Source of the DNA: JADKBO01 sp037968395
GTDB taxonomy: Bacteria > Bacteroidota > Bacteroidia > Chitinophagales > Saprospiraceae
Length of the DNA: 64,000 bases
Direction of reading: 5' to 3'
Assembly (NCBI GenBank): GCA_037968395.1
Contig: JBBKVK010000357.1
Location: 1 to 64,000, forward strand
In this document: positions 1-8,293 of the stretch, one piece after another
How the letters are laid out: each line of letters begins with the position of its first letter
How positions within the stretch are numbered: the stretch's first letter is position 1
Translations under genes and position numbers: made by a program
Notes under the pieces: generated by a model
What the model was told of the DNA's origin: nothing
Databases searched by the model: none
The model's input: the letters and a program-made list of their open reading frames with translations, nothing else

Positions 1-51
1 ATTAAATAAAGGGGAACAAATTCAAATTGAATTTGTTCCCCTTTATTTAAT
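1..51 (-). terminator. Strong intrinsic terminator, perfect inverted repeat
   Basis: A 23-bp perfect inverted repeat (arms 1-23 and 29-51) surrounds a 5-base loop (AAATT). It contains the GC core GGGGAAC/GTTCCCC, and both flanks are rich in A or T. It lies about 20 bp past the stop codon of the cytochrome c peroxidase gene on the minus strand. It may act in both directions. The window edge cuts off any further extension on the left. Confidence 0.85.
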
Positions 52-70
52 TATTTTATCTTTCTACCTT

Positions 71-1240
71 CTAGTTAATAAAAGGGTCGCTAAATTTAGT
101 ATTTTTTAATAACCCATCATCATTTAGAGTGTAAAAGAAAGCTATTAAGTCATCTTTATCCTGTTGAGTAAAATTCATTTTCATCGCTCCTCCATTTGTT
201 TTTAATAAAGGATCAAGGTTTGAGTGATTCTGAATTCCTGTACTGTAATGCTCAATCACGTCTTTTAGTGTAGAAATGCTACCGTCATGCATATATGGTG
301 CAGTCATTGTAATATTTCTTAAAGTTGGTACTTTAAATACGCCTTTGTCAAAAGTGTTACCAGTTTGGTCGCTAATACCATTATCGGTATAATTCATTTC
401 TAAACCATTATTTGCTTTGATTTTAGAAGGAGCACCAAACGTAGAACTATGGCAAGATGCGCATTTATTAACATATATATTCTTACCTCTGTTTTCAGAT
501 TCTGTGTATGATGCAAAAGCATAATTTTCAAGATTATTTAAATTACCCTTACTTTTAAAATGATCTGTAAGAGCGGCATCAAATTTACTTTCAAATGATC
601 CTAAAGCATTTACGAACTCCGATATTGATCTTAAAACATTTGTCTCATTGATCTCTCCAAAAAATTCTTTATTAAATAGTGGTTTGTAATACTCTAAATC
701 ATTTACTCTATCTACTACTTCATGCATTTTCATATCCATTTCTAAAGGATTGCCTAGAGTTTGTGAAGATTGATCACTTACTGTAAATGCTCTATTATCC
801 CAAAAGAAAGGAATACCTCCAAAAGAAGGATTGCCATAGTATTCGTTAAAGTTAAATGTAGATCCTAATGCTAAAGAATTTCTAGCTGTAGATCTATTTT
901 GAACGCCTTTACTTAAAGCTAAATCATCTGAGAATGCTATTTCTTGTTTGTGACAAGAAGCACATGATATCGTTCTATCCGATGATAAGTTTACATCATA
1001 AAATAATACTCTACCTAAAGTAGCCATACCATTATCAAATTGTCGACCACCAAATCCTCTTGTATAATACTCAGGAAAATTTAGTGTGTAGTCCTCTGGA
1101 TATGCAGGAATGTCAATATATTTAGACATTAATTCATGATCCCCTTCATCGTAGTAGTGAAATTTTACTTCTGCTCCTTCCTTAACACAAGAGTTAAGTA
1201 AAATAGCAAAAAACAAAAATCCTAAAATTTTAATTTTCAT
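71..1240 (-). CDS. Di-haem cytochrome c peroxidase (CcpA/MauG family) lipoprotein
   Basis: The family reduces hydrogen peroxide with electrons from cytochrome c, or oxidises other substrates (MauG branch), in the periplasm. Two CxxCH haem motifs are visible: CASCHKQ in the N-terminal domain and CASCHSS in the C-terminal domain. Between and after them come conserved segments such as ALGSTFNFNEYYG, FWDNRAFTV and VPTLRNITMTAPYMHDGS. I placed the start at the ATG at 1240, giving 389 residues, because MKIKILGFLFFAILLNSC is a clear lipoprotein signal with lipobox LLNSC; the open frame to 1414 adds only unconvincing hydrophobic residues from the leader region. The gene is monocistronic, divergent from the DUF2723 gene, with a strong terminator behind it. 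Whether it is a true peroxidase or a MauG-like oxidase cannot be decided from the sequence alone. Confidence 0.9.
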   Translation of the reverse strand: MKIKILGFLFFAILLNSCVKEGAEVKFHYYDEGDHELMSKYIDIPAYPEDYTLNFPEYYTRGFGGRQFDNGMATLGRVLFYDVNLSSDRTISCASCHKQEIAFSDDLALSKGVQNRSTARNSLALGSTFNFNEYYGNPSFGGIPFFWDNRAFTVSDQSSQTLGNPLEMDMKMHEVVDRVNDLEYYKPLFNKEFFGEINETNVLRSISEFVNALGSFESKFDAALTDHFKSKGNLNNLENYAFASYTESENRGKNIYVNKCASCHSSTFGAPSKIKANNGLEMNYTDNGISDQTGNTFDKGVFKVPTLRNITMTAPYMHDGSISTLKDVIEHYSTGIQNHSNLDPLLKTNGGAMKMNFTQQDKDDLIAFFYTLNDDGLLKNTKFSDPFIN

Positions 1241-1379
1241 AGTAATTGTTTTTTTTAATAAGACGGACATAATAAGGGTCCGGGTTGGGTAATAGATTAA
1301 AATAAATATTAAATAGCCTAAAAAAGCTAAATCAGAACTAAAAATACTCAATAATTTTAACACAAACACGAAAATATTA

Positions 1380-1430
1380 AATTTTAACATTTCAGAAAAT
1401 ATGACCATGATCATATATTTTGTTAAAATT
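1380..1430. promoter_or_regulatory. Nested inverted repeat with Crp/Fnr-like dyad
   Basis: The outer arms AATTTTAACA (1380-1389) and TGTTAAAATT (1421-1430) are perfect complements. They enclose an inner dyad TATGA-N6-TCATA at 1400-1415, which has the geometry of a Crp/Fnr-family site (TGTGA-N6-TCACA). The position upstream of a cytochrome c peroxidase gene suits redox or oxygen control. It could instead be a structured 5' leader, since the only good promoter core (1477-1484) would place it inside the transcript. Confidence 0.4.
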
Positions 1431-1476
1431 GTGTTTTATAAGTTGTCTCTTTTGAAGTTTAATAACTTCATATTAA

Positions 1477-1484
1477 CAAATTTA
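1477..1484 (-). promoter_or_regulatory. TAnnTTTG promoter core (TAAATTTG) for peroxidase gene
   Basis: TAAATTTG on the minus strand matches the Bacteroidota -7 element exactly. It would give a leader of about 230 nt before the ATG at 1240. No matching TTG -33 element is seen at the usual distance. Confidence 0.45.
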
Positions 1485-1498
1485 TCATATCAAATTCC

Positions 1499-1506
1499 TA
1501 CATTTG
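1499..1506 (+). promoter_or_regulatory. TAnnTTTG promoter core (TACATTTG) for DUF2723 gene
   Basis: TACATTTG lies 40 bp before the ATG at 1546. The longer frame's TTG start at 1504 falls inside this element, which argues against that start. Confidence 0.6.
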
Positions 1507-1545
1507 CCAGATACTTCTATTTTTTTAATCAAAGAGAAAAATTAC

Positions 1546-4500
1546 ATGTTATCATTTAAGAAAACTGTTAATATCACTGGTTTAATAGTATTGGCTATTA
1601 CGTCCGTTGTCTACTTTATGTCAGTGGAAAGAACTGGAAGTTTGTGGGATTGTGGTGAGTTTATACTTGGAGCCTACAAATTACAAGTTGTTCACCCTCC
1701 TGGAGCAGGTCTCTTCATATTAGTAGGAAGATTATTTACATGGGTAGCAGACATTGTGAGCGATAAGCCTAGTGATATTGCATTTGCTGTAAACTTAATG
1801 TCAGGGTTATGTTCTGCCTTAGCTGCAATGTTCATAGCCTGGGTAACAATGATCTTAGGAAAAATAGCTTTAGTAGGATCAGCAGGCGAAACAAGTGACA
1901 GTGAAAACGTAGCACTTTCTTTTGCAGGGCTTGCAGCAGGATTAGCAACAGCATTTTCTACTTCTATTTGGTTTAGCGCTGTAGAGGGTGAAGTATATGC
2001 AATGTCAACAATGTTTACGGCATTCACGTTTTGGTCAGCTATTAAATGGTATAACTTACCTAACAATAATAATGGTGATAGATGGTTGATATTTTCACTA
2101 TTCGTAGCAGGGTTATCTGTAGGGATTCACTTATTGAGTATCTTAGCATTCCCTATGATTGCACTACTATATTACTTTAAGAAGTATGAAAAAAGAAGTC
2201 TTAAAGGTGCATTTGTTAGTATGTTGGCAGGAATAGGACTTCTCGTTTTTCTAATGAAAGTAGTGATTGTTGGCATACCTACTTTATGGAAAAATTTTGA
2301 ATTATTTACAGTTAATACTTTAGGGTTACCTATTCACAGTGGATTACTTCCTACTGTTTTAGTTTTAATGGGTCTTGCTTTCTACTTATTTAGATATGCT
2401 GAAAAGCATAAGAGTCAAGTAATGCAAAATCTAGTAATGATTGCTTCTCTATTGGTAATAGGCTATAGCACAATAGGTATTGTCGTTGTAAGAGCTAATG
2501 CTGATACACCAGTCAACATGAATACCCCTTCAAACGTGATGAGACTGATTCCTTACCTAAATAGAGAGCAATATGGAGAAAGGCCATTGGTAAAAGGCCC
2601 TCATTATTTAGCAAAACCTTATGATGTAGATCGTGAAGAAAGATACGGTTTGGTAGGAGATCAATACAAAAAGGTAGATGAAAAATTTGATTATTTATAT
2701 AGAGACAATGATAAAATACTTTTCCCTAGAATCGGCCACTCAGACAGGTTAGAACTGCACAATGAATGGAGAAGAGTATTAACTGGTAGCACCTCAGGAA
2801 AACCAGGATTCCTATACAATATGGCATTCTTTTTTAAGTACCAAATAGGCTGGATGTACACCAGGTATTTTATGTGGAATTTTACAGGTAAACAAAATAG
2901 TGAGCAAGGATTTTTTCCTTGGGATGTAAGAAATGGTCATTGGATATCAGGTATCAAATTTATTGATGATGCAAGACTATACAATACTGACAAATTACCC
3001 GCTTCAATGGCAAAAGAGCAGTCTAGAAATAAATATTACTTTTTACCACTGATATTTGGATTGCTAGGAGTTTTCTTCCATCTTTTTAGAAGTAAAAAAG
3101 AATTCTTAGCGATACTTCTGTTATTCTTAATAGCAGGTCTTGGTATCATTATCTATTCTAACCAACCGCCGCAAGAACCAAGAGAAAGAGATTATGTATT
3201 AGTAGGATCCTTTATGACCTTCTGTGTTTGGATCGGTTTAGGGGTACTGGCCATATTCAGCTTACTTAGAGAGCGTCTCAAAATGAAAGGAATGGTCCCA
3301 GCAGTAGTGGCAGGCCTATTAGTACTTACCGCTCCTGTAATCATGGGATTCCAAAATTTTGATGACCATGATAGAAGTGAGCACTATGCATCAAGAGATT
3401 ATGCAGCTAATTTCTTAAACTCAGTTGACAAAAATGCGATAATCTTTACTTATGGTGATAATGATACTTATCCTCTTTGGTACGCTCAAGAAGTGGAAAA
3501 TATCAGAAGAGACGTAAGAGTAGTCAACCTAAGTCTAATACAAGTAGATTGGTATATTGAAAAATTAAGAAATAAGGTAAACGAATCAGATCCAATAAAA
3601 TTAACCATAGGATCAGAAGGGTACACAGGTAAAAGCTTAAATCAGATTTTCTTCCCAGAACAAGATAATGGGGGTACATTAAATCTATTAGATGCATTAG
3701 GCGCAATGAATAAGACTTCAAATAGACCATCGTGGCCAAATCATAGGTTATCCATTCCTATAGATCAAAACAAAATTGCAGCTTCAGGTTTGTTTAATTT
3801 AGATTCATTACCAATACAGGATATTGTGATTGACTTGCCAGCAAACAAGCAGTATTTGACTAAAGATGAGATCGCAATCCTTGACGTCGTAGCTTCAAAT
3901 ATATATGAAAGACCTATCTATTTTGCAGTAACATGTAAAAACGAAAAGTTGATGAACCTTAACGACTATATGCAATTGGAAGGGTTAGCATTGAGGGTGA
4001 TTCCAACTAAATCCCAAAGCGATAGATCGCTTTCCATATATGGTAGCGGAAGAGTTGCCTTAGACAAGGCTTATAATAACATAATGACGCATTGGGCTTG
4101 GGGTAATTTTGATAAAATAGATACTCACATAGACAATAGTTACATGGCAGAAGTGCAAGCTATGAAGTACACCATGTTGAGAACAGCTCTTGGGTTCCTT
4201 TATGCAAAAGATAATGCTAAAGCCTCTGATATAGTTAATAAATATTTTGAAGGATTTCCTAATATGAATTTTAGATATGATGCAGGTATTAGTCCTTTCT
4301 TAAATATATTAGTGCAAGCACAGGACTTTGAAAGTGTCAAGAAAAATGTGAGCATACTTACTGAAGAAGTAGTACAACAAGGAGAATTTTTATTGTCATT
4401 AGACCCTAGTGACTTATTCTCTTTTGATCAAGATCTTGATATGGCTATACAAGGATTAAATGAAGTTTTATCAACAAGTTCGAGGATTAATGATGAAGCT

Positions 4501-4578
4501 TATGCTGCAGAAATAAAAACTAAAGTAGGAAGTTTACAACAAGACTTAACTCAATTAAGAGCATCCATTACTCAATAA
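1546..4578 (+). CDS. DUF2723 (GT117-type) multi-pass membrane glycosyltransferase
   Basis: This is a protein of the DUF2723 family, GT-C-fold glycosyltransferases found mainly in Bacteroidota and proposed to start protein O-glycosylation. The N-terminal half carries many membrane helices. The family signature appears as RTGSLWDCGEFILGAYKLQV followed by HPPGAGLF, with acidic residues expected to bind the lipid-linked donor. A periplasmic section follows, containing QPPQEPRERDYVLVGSF and FTYGDNDTYPLWYAQEVENI, and then a helical C-terminal tail. The start is set at ATG 1546 (1010 residues), because the upstream TTG at 1504 lies in the promoter core. rpiB follows after 7 bp, so the two are probably co-transcribed. 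The acceptor and sugar cannot be read from the sequence. Confidence 0.88.
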   Translation: MLSFKKTVNITGLIVLAITSVVYFMSVERTGSLWDCGEFILGAYKLQVVHPPGAGLFILVGRLFTWVADIVSDKPSDIAFAVNLMSGLCSALAAMFIAWVTMILGKIALVGSAGETSDSENVALSFAGLAAGLATAFSTSIWFSAVEGEVYAMSTMFTAFTFWSAIKWYNLPNNNNGDRWLIFSLFVAGLSVGIHLLSILAFPMIALLYYFKKYEKRSLKGAFVSMLAGIGLLVFLMKVVIVGIPTLWKNFELFTVNTLGLPIHSGLLPTVLVLMGLAFYLFRYAEKHKSQVMQNLVMIASLLVIGYSTIGIVVVRANADTPVNMNTPSNVMRLIPYLNREQYGERPLVKGPHYLAKPYDVDREERYGLVGDQYKKVDEKFDYLYRDNDKILFPRIGHSDRLELHNEWRRVLTGSTSGKPGFLYNMAFFFKYQIGWMYTRYFMWNFTGKQNSEQGFFPWDVRNGHWISGIKFIDDARLYNTDKLPASMAKEQSRNKYYFLPLIFGLLGVFFHLFRSKKEFLAILLLFLIAGLGIIIYSNQPPQEPRERDYVLVGSFMTFCVWIGLGVLAIFSLLRERLKMKGMVPAVVAGLLVLTAPVIMGFQNFDDHDRSEHYASRDYAANFLNSVDKNAIIFTYGDNDTYPLWYAQEVENIRRDVRVVNLSLIQVDWYIEKLRNKVNESDPIKLTIGSEGYTGKSLNQIFFPEQDNGGTLNLLDALGAMNKTSNRPSWPNHRLSIPIDQNKIAASGLFNLDSLPIQDIVIDLPANKQYLTKDEIAILDVVASNIYERPIYFAVTCKNEKLMNLNDYMQLEGLALRVIPTKSQSDRSLSIYGSGRVALDKAYNNIMTHWAWGNFDKIDTHIDNSYMAEVQAMKYTMLRTALGFLYAKDNAKASDIVNKYFEGFPNMNFRYDAGISPFLNILVQAQDFESVKKNVSILTEEVVQQGEFLLSLDPSDLFSFDQDLDMAIQGLNEVLSTSSRINDEAYAAEIKTKVGSLQQDLTQLRASITQ

Positions 4579-4585
4579 TTATTAA

Positions 4586-5026
4586 ATGAAGGTTAACAAG
4601 ATTTTTATTGGAAGTGATCATGCAGGGTTTGAAGTCAAAGCGAAATTGATTAAATACATAGAAAAGACAAAAAAAATAAGTGCCATAGACAAAGGCACTT
4701 ATTCAACGGAGTCAACAGATTATCCTGATTATGCTCATGCGGTTGCATCAGAAGTAGCACAAGGGGATAATGCTTATGGTATTTTGATATGTGGATCTGG
4801 TAATGGAGTTTGCATGACCGCTAATAAACATGATGGCATACGAGCTGGTCTTGTTTGGGAAAAAGAAATTGCAGAGCTAATAAGACTTCACAACGATGCA
4901 AATATTATTTGTCTTCCTGCCAGATTTATTTCATATCGTAAAATGATTTCGATAATTAATACGTTCCTAAGTACATCATTTGAAGGGGGAAGGCATCAAA
5001 GACGAGTTGACAAAATTTCATGTTAA
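4586..5026 (+). CDS. rpiB: Ribose-5-phosphate isomerase B (RpiB/LacAB family)
   Basis: Interconverts ribose 5-phosphate and ribulose 5-phosphate in the non-oxidative pentose phosphate pathway; cytosolic. The 146-residue length is typical. Visible signatures are GSDHAGFEVKAKLIKYI near the N-terminus, YPDYAHAVA, and ILICGSGNGVCMTANKHDGI, which carries the catalytic-loop cysteine region and the phosphate-binding GSGNG. RAGLVWEKEIAELIRLHNDAN matches the conserved dimer-interface helix. It starts 7 bp after the DUF2723 gene and probably shares its transcript. An allose-6-phosphate isomerase role is possible within the family. Confidence 0.93.
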   Translation: MKVNKIFIGSDHAGFEVKAKLIKYIEKTKKISAIDKGTYSTESTDYPDYAHAVASEVAQGDNAYGILICGSGNGVCMTANKHDGIRAGLVWEKEIAELIRLHNDANIICLPARFISYRKMISIINTFLSTSFEGGRHQRRVDKISC

Positions 5027-5128
5027 TATTGCCTAACTCTTCAGATTAATAAAAGTTAAAATTAGAACTTAGATCATTTAGAATTGAATAATAAATTTGT
5101 GTAGAACAATTCACTGTATAATTCATTA

Positions 5129-5136
5129 TATCTTTG
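5129..5136 (+). promoter_or_regulatory. TAnnTTTG promoter core (TATCTTTG)
   Basis: TATCTTTG lies 24 bp before the ATG at 5161 of the M28 peptidase. The longer frame's TTG start at 5134 lies inside it. Confidence 0.6.
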
Positions 5137-5160
5137 TTCTTAGTTAAAATTAATAAACTC

Positions 5161-6780
5161 ATGAAGATTAAAATTACCTCCTTATTACTTGTGGCGATGT
5201 CTACAATGTATGGACAATATATAAGCAATGTTACAGTTCCTGACAGTACTAAAACATTGGTCGTTGATCAAACAGATCTATCGGTAAAATATGCAAATAC
5301 CATAACAGCTGCAGACTTAAAAGCCCATTTATCAATATTGGCATCTGATGAATATGAAGGCAGAGAAACGGGTGAACCAGGAAATGACAAAGCATCATTA
5401 TATATCTCACAACAGCTTAATAAAAAAAGCGCTGTAGATTTAAAAGTAAATAAGTCTCCATATCAAAATGTAGCCTTTACATTTTCATCATGGACAGAAA
5501 CAGAAATGTTTATCAATGGTGATAGATACCGTCATTTATGGGATTATCTTAACTTTCCAAACAAAAATGAAAACAAACCTGCCATAGTTTCTAAAGAAGT
5601 GTATTTCCTAGGTTATGGCATAGATGATCCAAATTATAGTGATTACGGTAAACAAGATTTGAAGGGAAAGGTGATAATGATAAATAGAGGAGAACCATAT
5701 AATAGGGATAGTCTATCATATATCACTAAGTCCAAAGAATCATCAGAATGGTCATCAAATATTGATAAAAAACTAGAAATAGCTAAAAAGAAAGGCGTTG
5801 CTTTAGTGCTGATTATTGATGAAGATATTAAGAAATTACTAGGTGAAAATAGAAAATATCTATTGGGACCAGTGGTAGAATTAGGAGATAAAACTAAAAC
5901 ACCAAAAACACTTGCTAATCATGCATATATCTCAACAACGATTGCTAAAGCTTTAATTGGCAAAAATGAAAAAAAGATTTTAAAGGTAAGAAAAAAAATA
6001 ACCAAAAGAGGGAGATCAAAAGCTGTCAAGCTTCAAGCAGAATTCCTAATTAATCAAATGGTTTCACAAAAAACTTTGATTGGTAAAAATGTAATTGGTT
6101 TCTACGAAGGCACTACCAAAAAAGATGAAATTTTAGTCATTTCAGCACATTACGACCACATAGGCAAAAGAGGAGAAGAGGTGTTTAATGGGGCAGATGA
6201 TAATGGCTCTGGTACAAGTACCGTTCTTGAAATAGTCGGAGCCTTTGAAGCAGCAAGAAAAGATTCTGTAATGTGTAAAAGATCAATATTATTCTTATTC
6301 GCAACTGGTGAAGAAAAAGGGCTTCTTGGGTCTCAATATTATAGTGAAAACCCTATTTATCCGTTAGAAAATACAATTGCAGATATCAATATTGACATGG
6401 TGGGTAGAGTAGATAAAAAGTATGAGGGAAATCCTAATTATATCTATGTCATTGGATCTGATCGTTTATCGACTGATCTTCATAGGATTAATGAAGAATT
6501 AAATGCTAAGTACAGTGGTTTGACGCTAGATTATACATACAATGATGAAAAAGACCCTAATAGGTATTACTACAGGTCTGATCATTACAATTTTGCTAAA
6601 AACGGTATTCCAGCAATATTTTTCTTTAATGGTGTCCACCCGGATTATCACCAAGCGACAGATACTGTAGATAAAATTGATTTTGATATCATGGCCAAGA
6701 GAGGAAAGCAAATTTTTCACCTAGCATGGGATCTAGCAAATAGAGAAGAAAGAATTACAGTAGATGGTGTTGTAAAATAA
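5161..6780 (+). CDS. Secreted M28-family zinc aminopeptidase
   Basis: A di-zinc exopeptidase of the M28 family with a signal peptide (MKIKITSLLLVAMSTMYGQ), so periplasmic or secreted. An N-terminal segment (about 50-130) precedes a PA-like insert around the YFLGYGIDD and GKVIMINRGEPY stretches. The catalytic core follows with the metal ligands in order: SAHYDHIG, NGADDNGSGTS, ATGEEKGLLGSQYY, NIDMVGR and GVHPDYHQATDT. The start at ATG 5161 gives 539 residues and puts the signal peptide at the N-terminus. It stands after a 134-bp gap from rpiB with its own promoter core; pepD follows 39 bp downstream, suggesting a peptide-catabolism pair. Exact substrate is unknown. Confidence 0.9.
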   Translation: MKIKITSLLLVAMSTMYGQYISNVTVPDSTKTLVVDQTDLSVKYANTITAADLKAHLSILASDEYEGRETGEPGNDKASLYISQQLNKKSAVDLKVNKSPYQNVAFTFSSWTETEMFINGDRYRHLWDYLNFPNKNENKPAIVSKEVYFLGYGIDDPNYSDYGKQDLKGKVIMINRGEPYNRDSLSYITKSKESSEWSSNIDKKLEIAKKKGVALVLIIDEDIKKLLGENRKYLLGPVVELGDKTKTPKTLANHAYISTTIAKALIGKNEKKILKVRKKITKRGRSKAVKLQAEFLINQMVSQKTLIGKNVIGFYEGTTKKDEILVISAHYDHIGKRGEEVFNGADDNGSGTSTVLEIVGAFEAARKDSVMCKRSILFLFATGEEKGLLGSQYYSENPIYPLENTIADINIDMVGRVDKKYEGNPNYIYVIGSDRLSTDLHRINEELNAKYSGLTLDYTYNDEKDPNRYYYRSDHYNFAKNGIPAIFFFNGVHPDYHQATDTVDKIDFDIMAKRGKQIFHLAWDLANREERITVDGVVK

Positions 6781-6819
6781 TTATATATCCAAAAATCAAA
6801 TAAACCCAAAAGTAAGATT

Positions 6820-8289
6820 ATGAATAACAATATATCTGCCCTAGAACCAAAATCTCTTTGGAAAAATTTTGTAGCCTTAAATGCAGTGCCAAGACCTTCA
6901 AAAAAAGAAGAAAGAGTCATTGCTTTTGCTAAAAAATTTGGAGAAGATTTAGGTCTAAAAACAATTGTGGATCATATTGGGAATGTTATCATAAAGAAAC
7001 CTGCTTCTCCAGGAATGGAAGATAGAAAAATGATTGTAATGCAAAGCCATTTAGACATGGTTCATCAAAAAAATAGTGATACTGTATTTGATTTTAATTC
7101 TGAGGGAATTAAAATGTATATCGATGGTGACTGGGTAAAAGCTGATGGTACAACTTTAGGTGCTGATAATGGCATTGGGGTAGCAACAATCATGGCAGTA
7201 CTCGAATCTAAAACTATAGCACATCCAGCGATAGAAGCTCTTTTTACAATTGATGAAGAAACTGGGATGACTGGGGCTTTAGAGTTAAAAGGTGGTCTAT
7301 TAGAAGGAGAAATAATGCTCAACCTTGATACAGAAGATGATCGAGAGTTAACAATAGGATGCGCAGGAGGCGTTGATATTACTGCTACAGGCAAGCTTCC
7401 TCTTGAGCCATATGATAAATCCAATTACAAAGGCATTAAACTAAAAGTAAGTGGCCTTACTGGGGGACATTCTGGCATGGACATTCACCTAGGAAGAGGC
7501 AATGCAAACAAGATTATTAACAGGGTGCTTTATGATCTACTAAATGAATGCGATATCAAAATTGAATCAATTGATGGAGGTGGACTAAGAAATGCCATCC
7601 CTAGAGAATCAGCAGCACTTATTGGTCTTGCCAAATCTGATTATGAAGAGGCAAAAGATATTATTGGTGAATTACATAATGTCCTAATTGACGAATATCG
7701 AATCACGGACCCTAATCTAACTATTAGCTTAGATGACTCCACATTAGAGGGCCAATGCATATCTCAAGATTTTGCTGTACAAATAGTAAGTGCCATATAC
7801 GCCTGCCCTAATGGTATTTATAGAATGAGCCCTGACATCAAAGACTTAGTGCAAACATCTAATAACCTTGCTAGGGTCCTTGTAAATAAAGGAAATTATG
7901 AAATATTGTGTTTGACAAGAAGTTCGGTTGATTCAGAAAAAATGGATTTAACTAATGCGATATCCTCAGCTTTCCAGTTAATGGGTGCAGACATCGCAAC
8001 TGGTGGATCTTACCCAGGATGGACACCTAAACTAGGCTCAGATATTGTATCATTGATGAGTGACTTGTATAGAAAAAAATACAAGGAAGAACCCCATGTC
8101 AATGCTTGTCATGCTGGGTTAGAGTGTGGTATTTTAGGTACAAATTATCCAGAGATGGAAATGATTTCATTTGGACCAAATATTAGAGGCGCTCATTCAC
8201 CTGACGAAAAAGTCCAAATCAGCTCTGTTCAAAAATATTGGGATTACCTTTTAGATACCTTAAAAGTGATTCCAAAAAAGGGTAATTGA
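6820..8289 (+). CDS. pepD: Cytosol non-specific dipeptidase PepD (M20C, aminoacyl-histidine dipeptidase)
   Basis: Hydrolyses dipeptides including Xaa-His in the cytoplasm. At 489 residues it has the family length and no signal peptide. Metal-binding and catalytic motifs appear in the expected order: MQSHLDMVHQKN (first ligand and catalytic Asp), GADNGIGVA (bridging Asp), TIDEETGMTGA (general base Glu and ligand), then GGHSGMDIHLGRGNAN in the lid domain, and CHAGLECGIL and GAHSPDE near the C-terminus. It lies 39 bp behind the M28 peptidase gene and faces the hydrolase-OsmC gene with only 4 bp between stops. Confidence 0.95.
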   Translation: MNNNISALEPKSLWKNFVALNAVPRPSKKEERVIAFAKKFGEDLGLKTIVDHIGNVIIKKPASPGMEDRKMIVMQSHLDMVHQKNSDTVFDFNSEGIKMYIDGDWVKADGTTLGADNGIGVATIMAVLESKTIAHPAIEALFTIDEETGMTGALELKGGLLEGEIMLNLDTEDDRELTIGCAGGVDITATGKLPLEPYDKSNYKGIKLKVSGLTGGHSGMDIHLGRGNANKIINRVLYDLLNECDIKIESIDGGGLRNAIPRESAALIGLAKSDYEEAKDIIGELHNVLIDEYRITDPNLTISLDDSTLEGQCISQDFAVQIVSAIYACPNGIYRMSPDIKDLVQTSNNLARVLVNKGNYEILCLTRSSVDSEKMDLTNAISSAFQLMGADIATGGSYPGWTPKLGSDIVSLMSDLYRKKYKEEPHVNACHAGLECGILGTNYPEMEMISFGPNIRGAHSPDEKVQISSVQKYWDYLLDTLKVIPKKGN

Positions 8290-8293
8290 TTGA

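Larger units (their letters stand above)
1241..1545. other. 305-bp divergent intergenic region with nested dyads
   Basis: This stretch separates the peroxidase and the DUF2723 gene. It holds back-to-back TAnnTTTG cores (1477-1484 minus, 1499-1506 plus), a small dyad TGAAGTT-taat-AACTTCA at 1453-1470, and the nested inverted repeat at 1380-1430. No coding potential is evident. Confidence 0.6.

Noticed and set aside
71..1414. N-terminally extended peroxidase frame
   Set aside because: The extra 58 residues run through the regulatory region and precede a proper lipoprotein signal at 1240.
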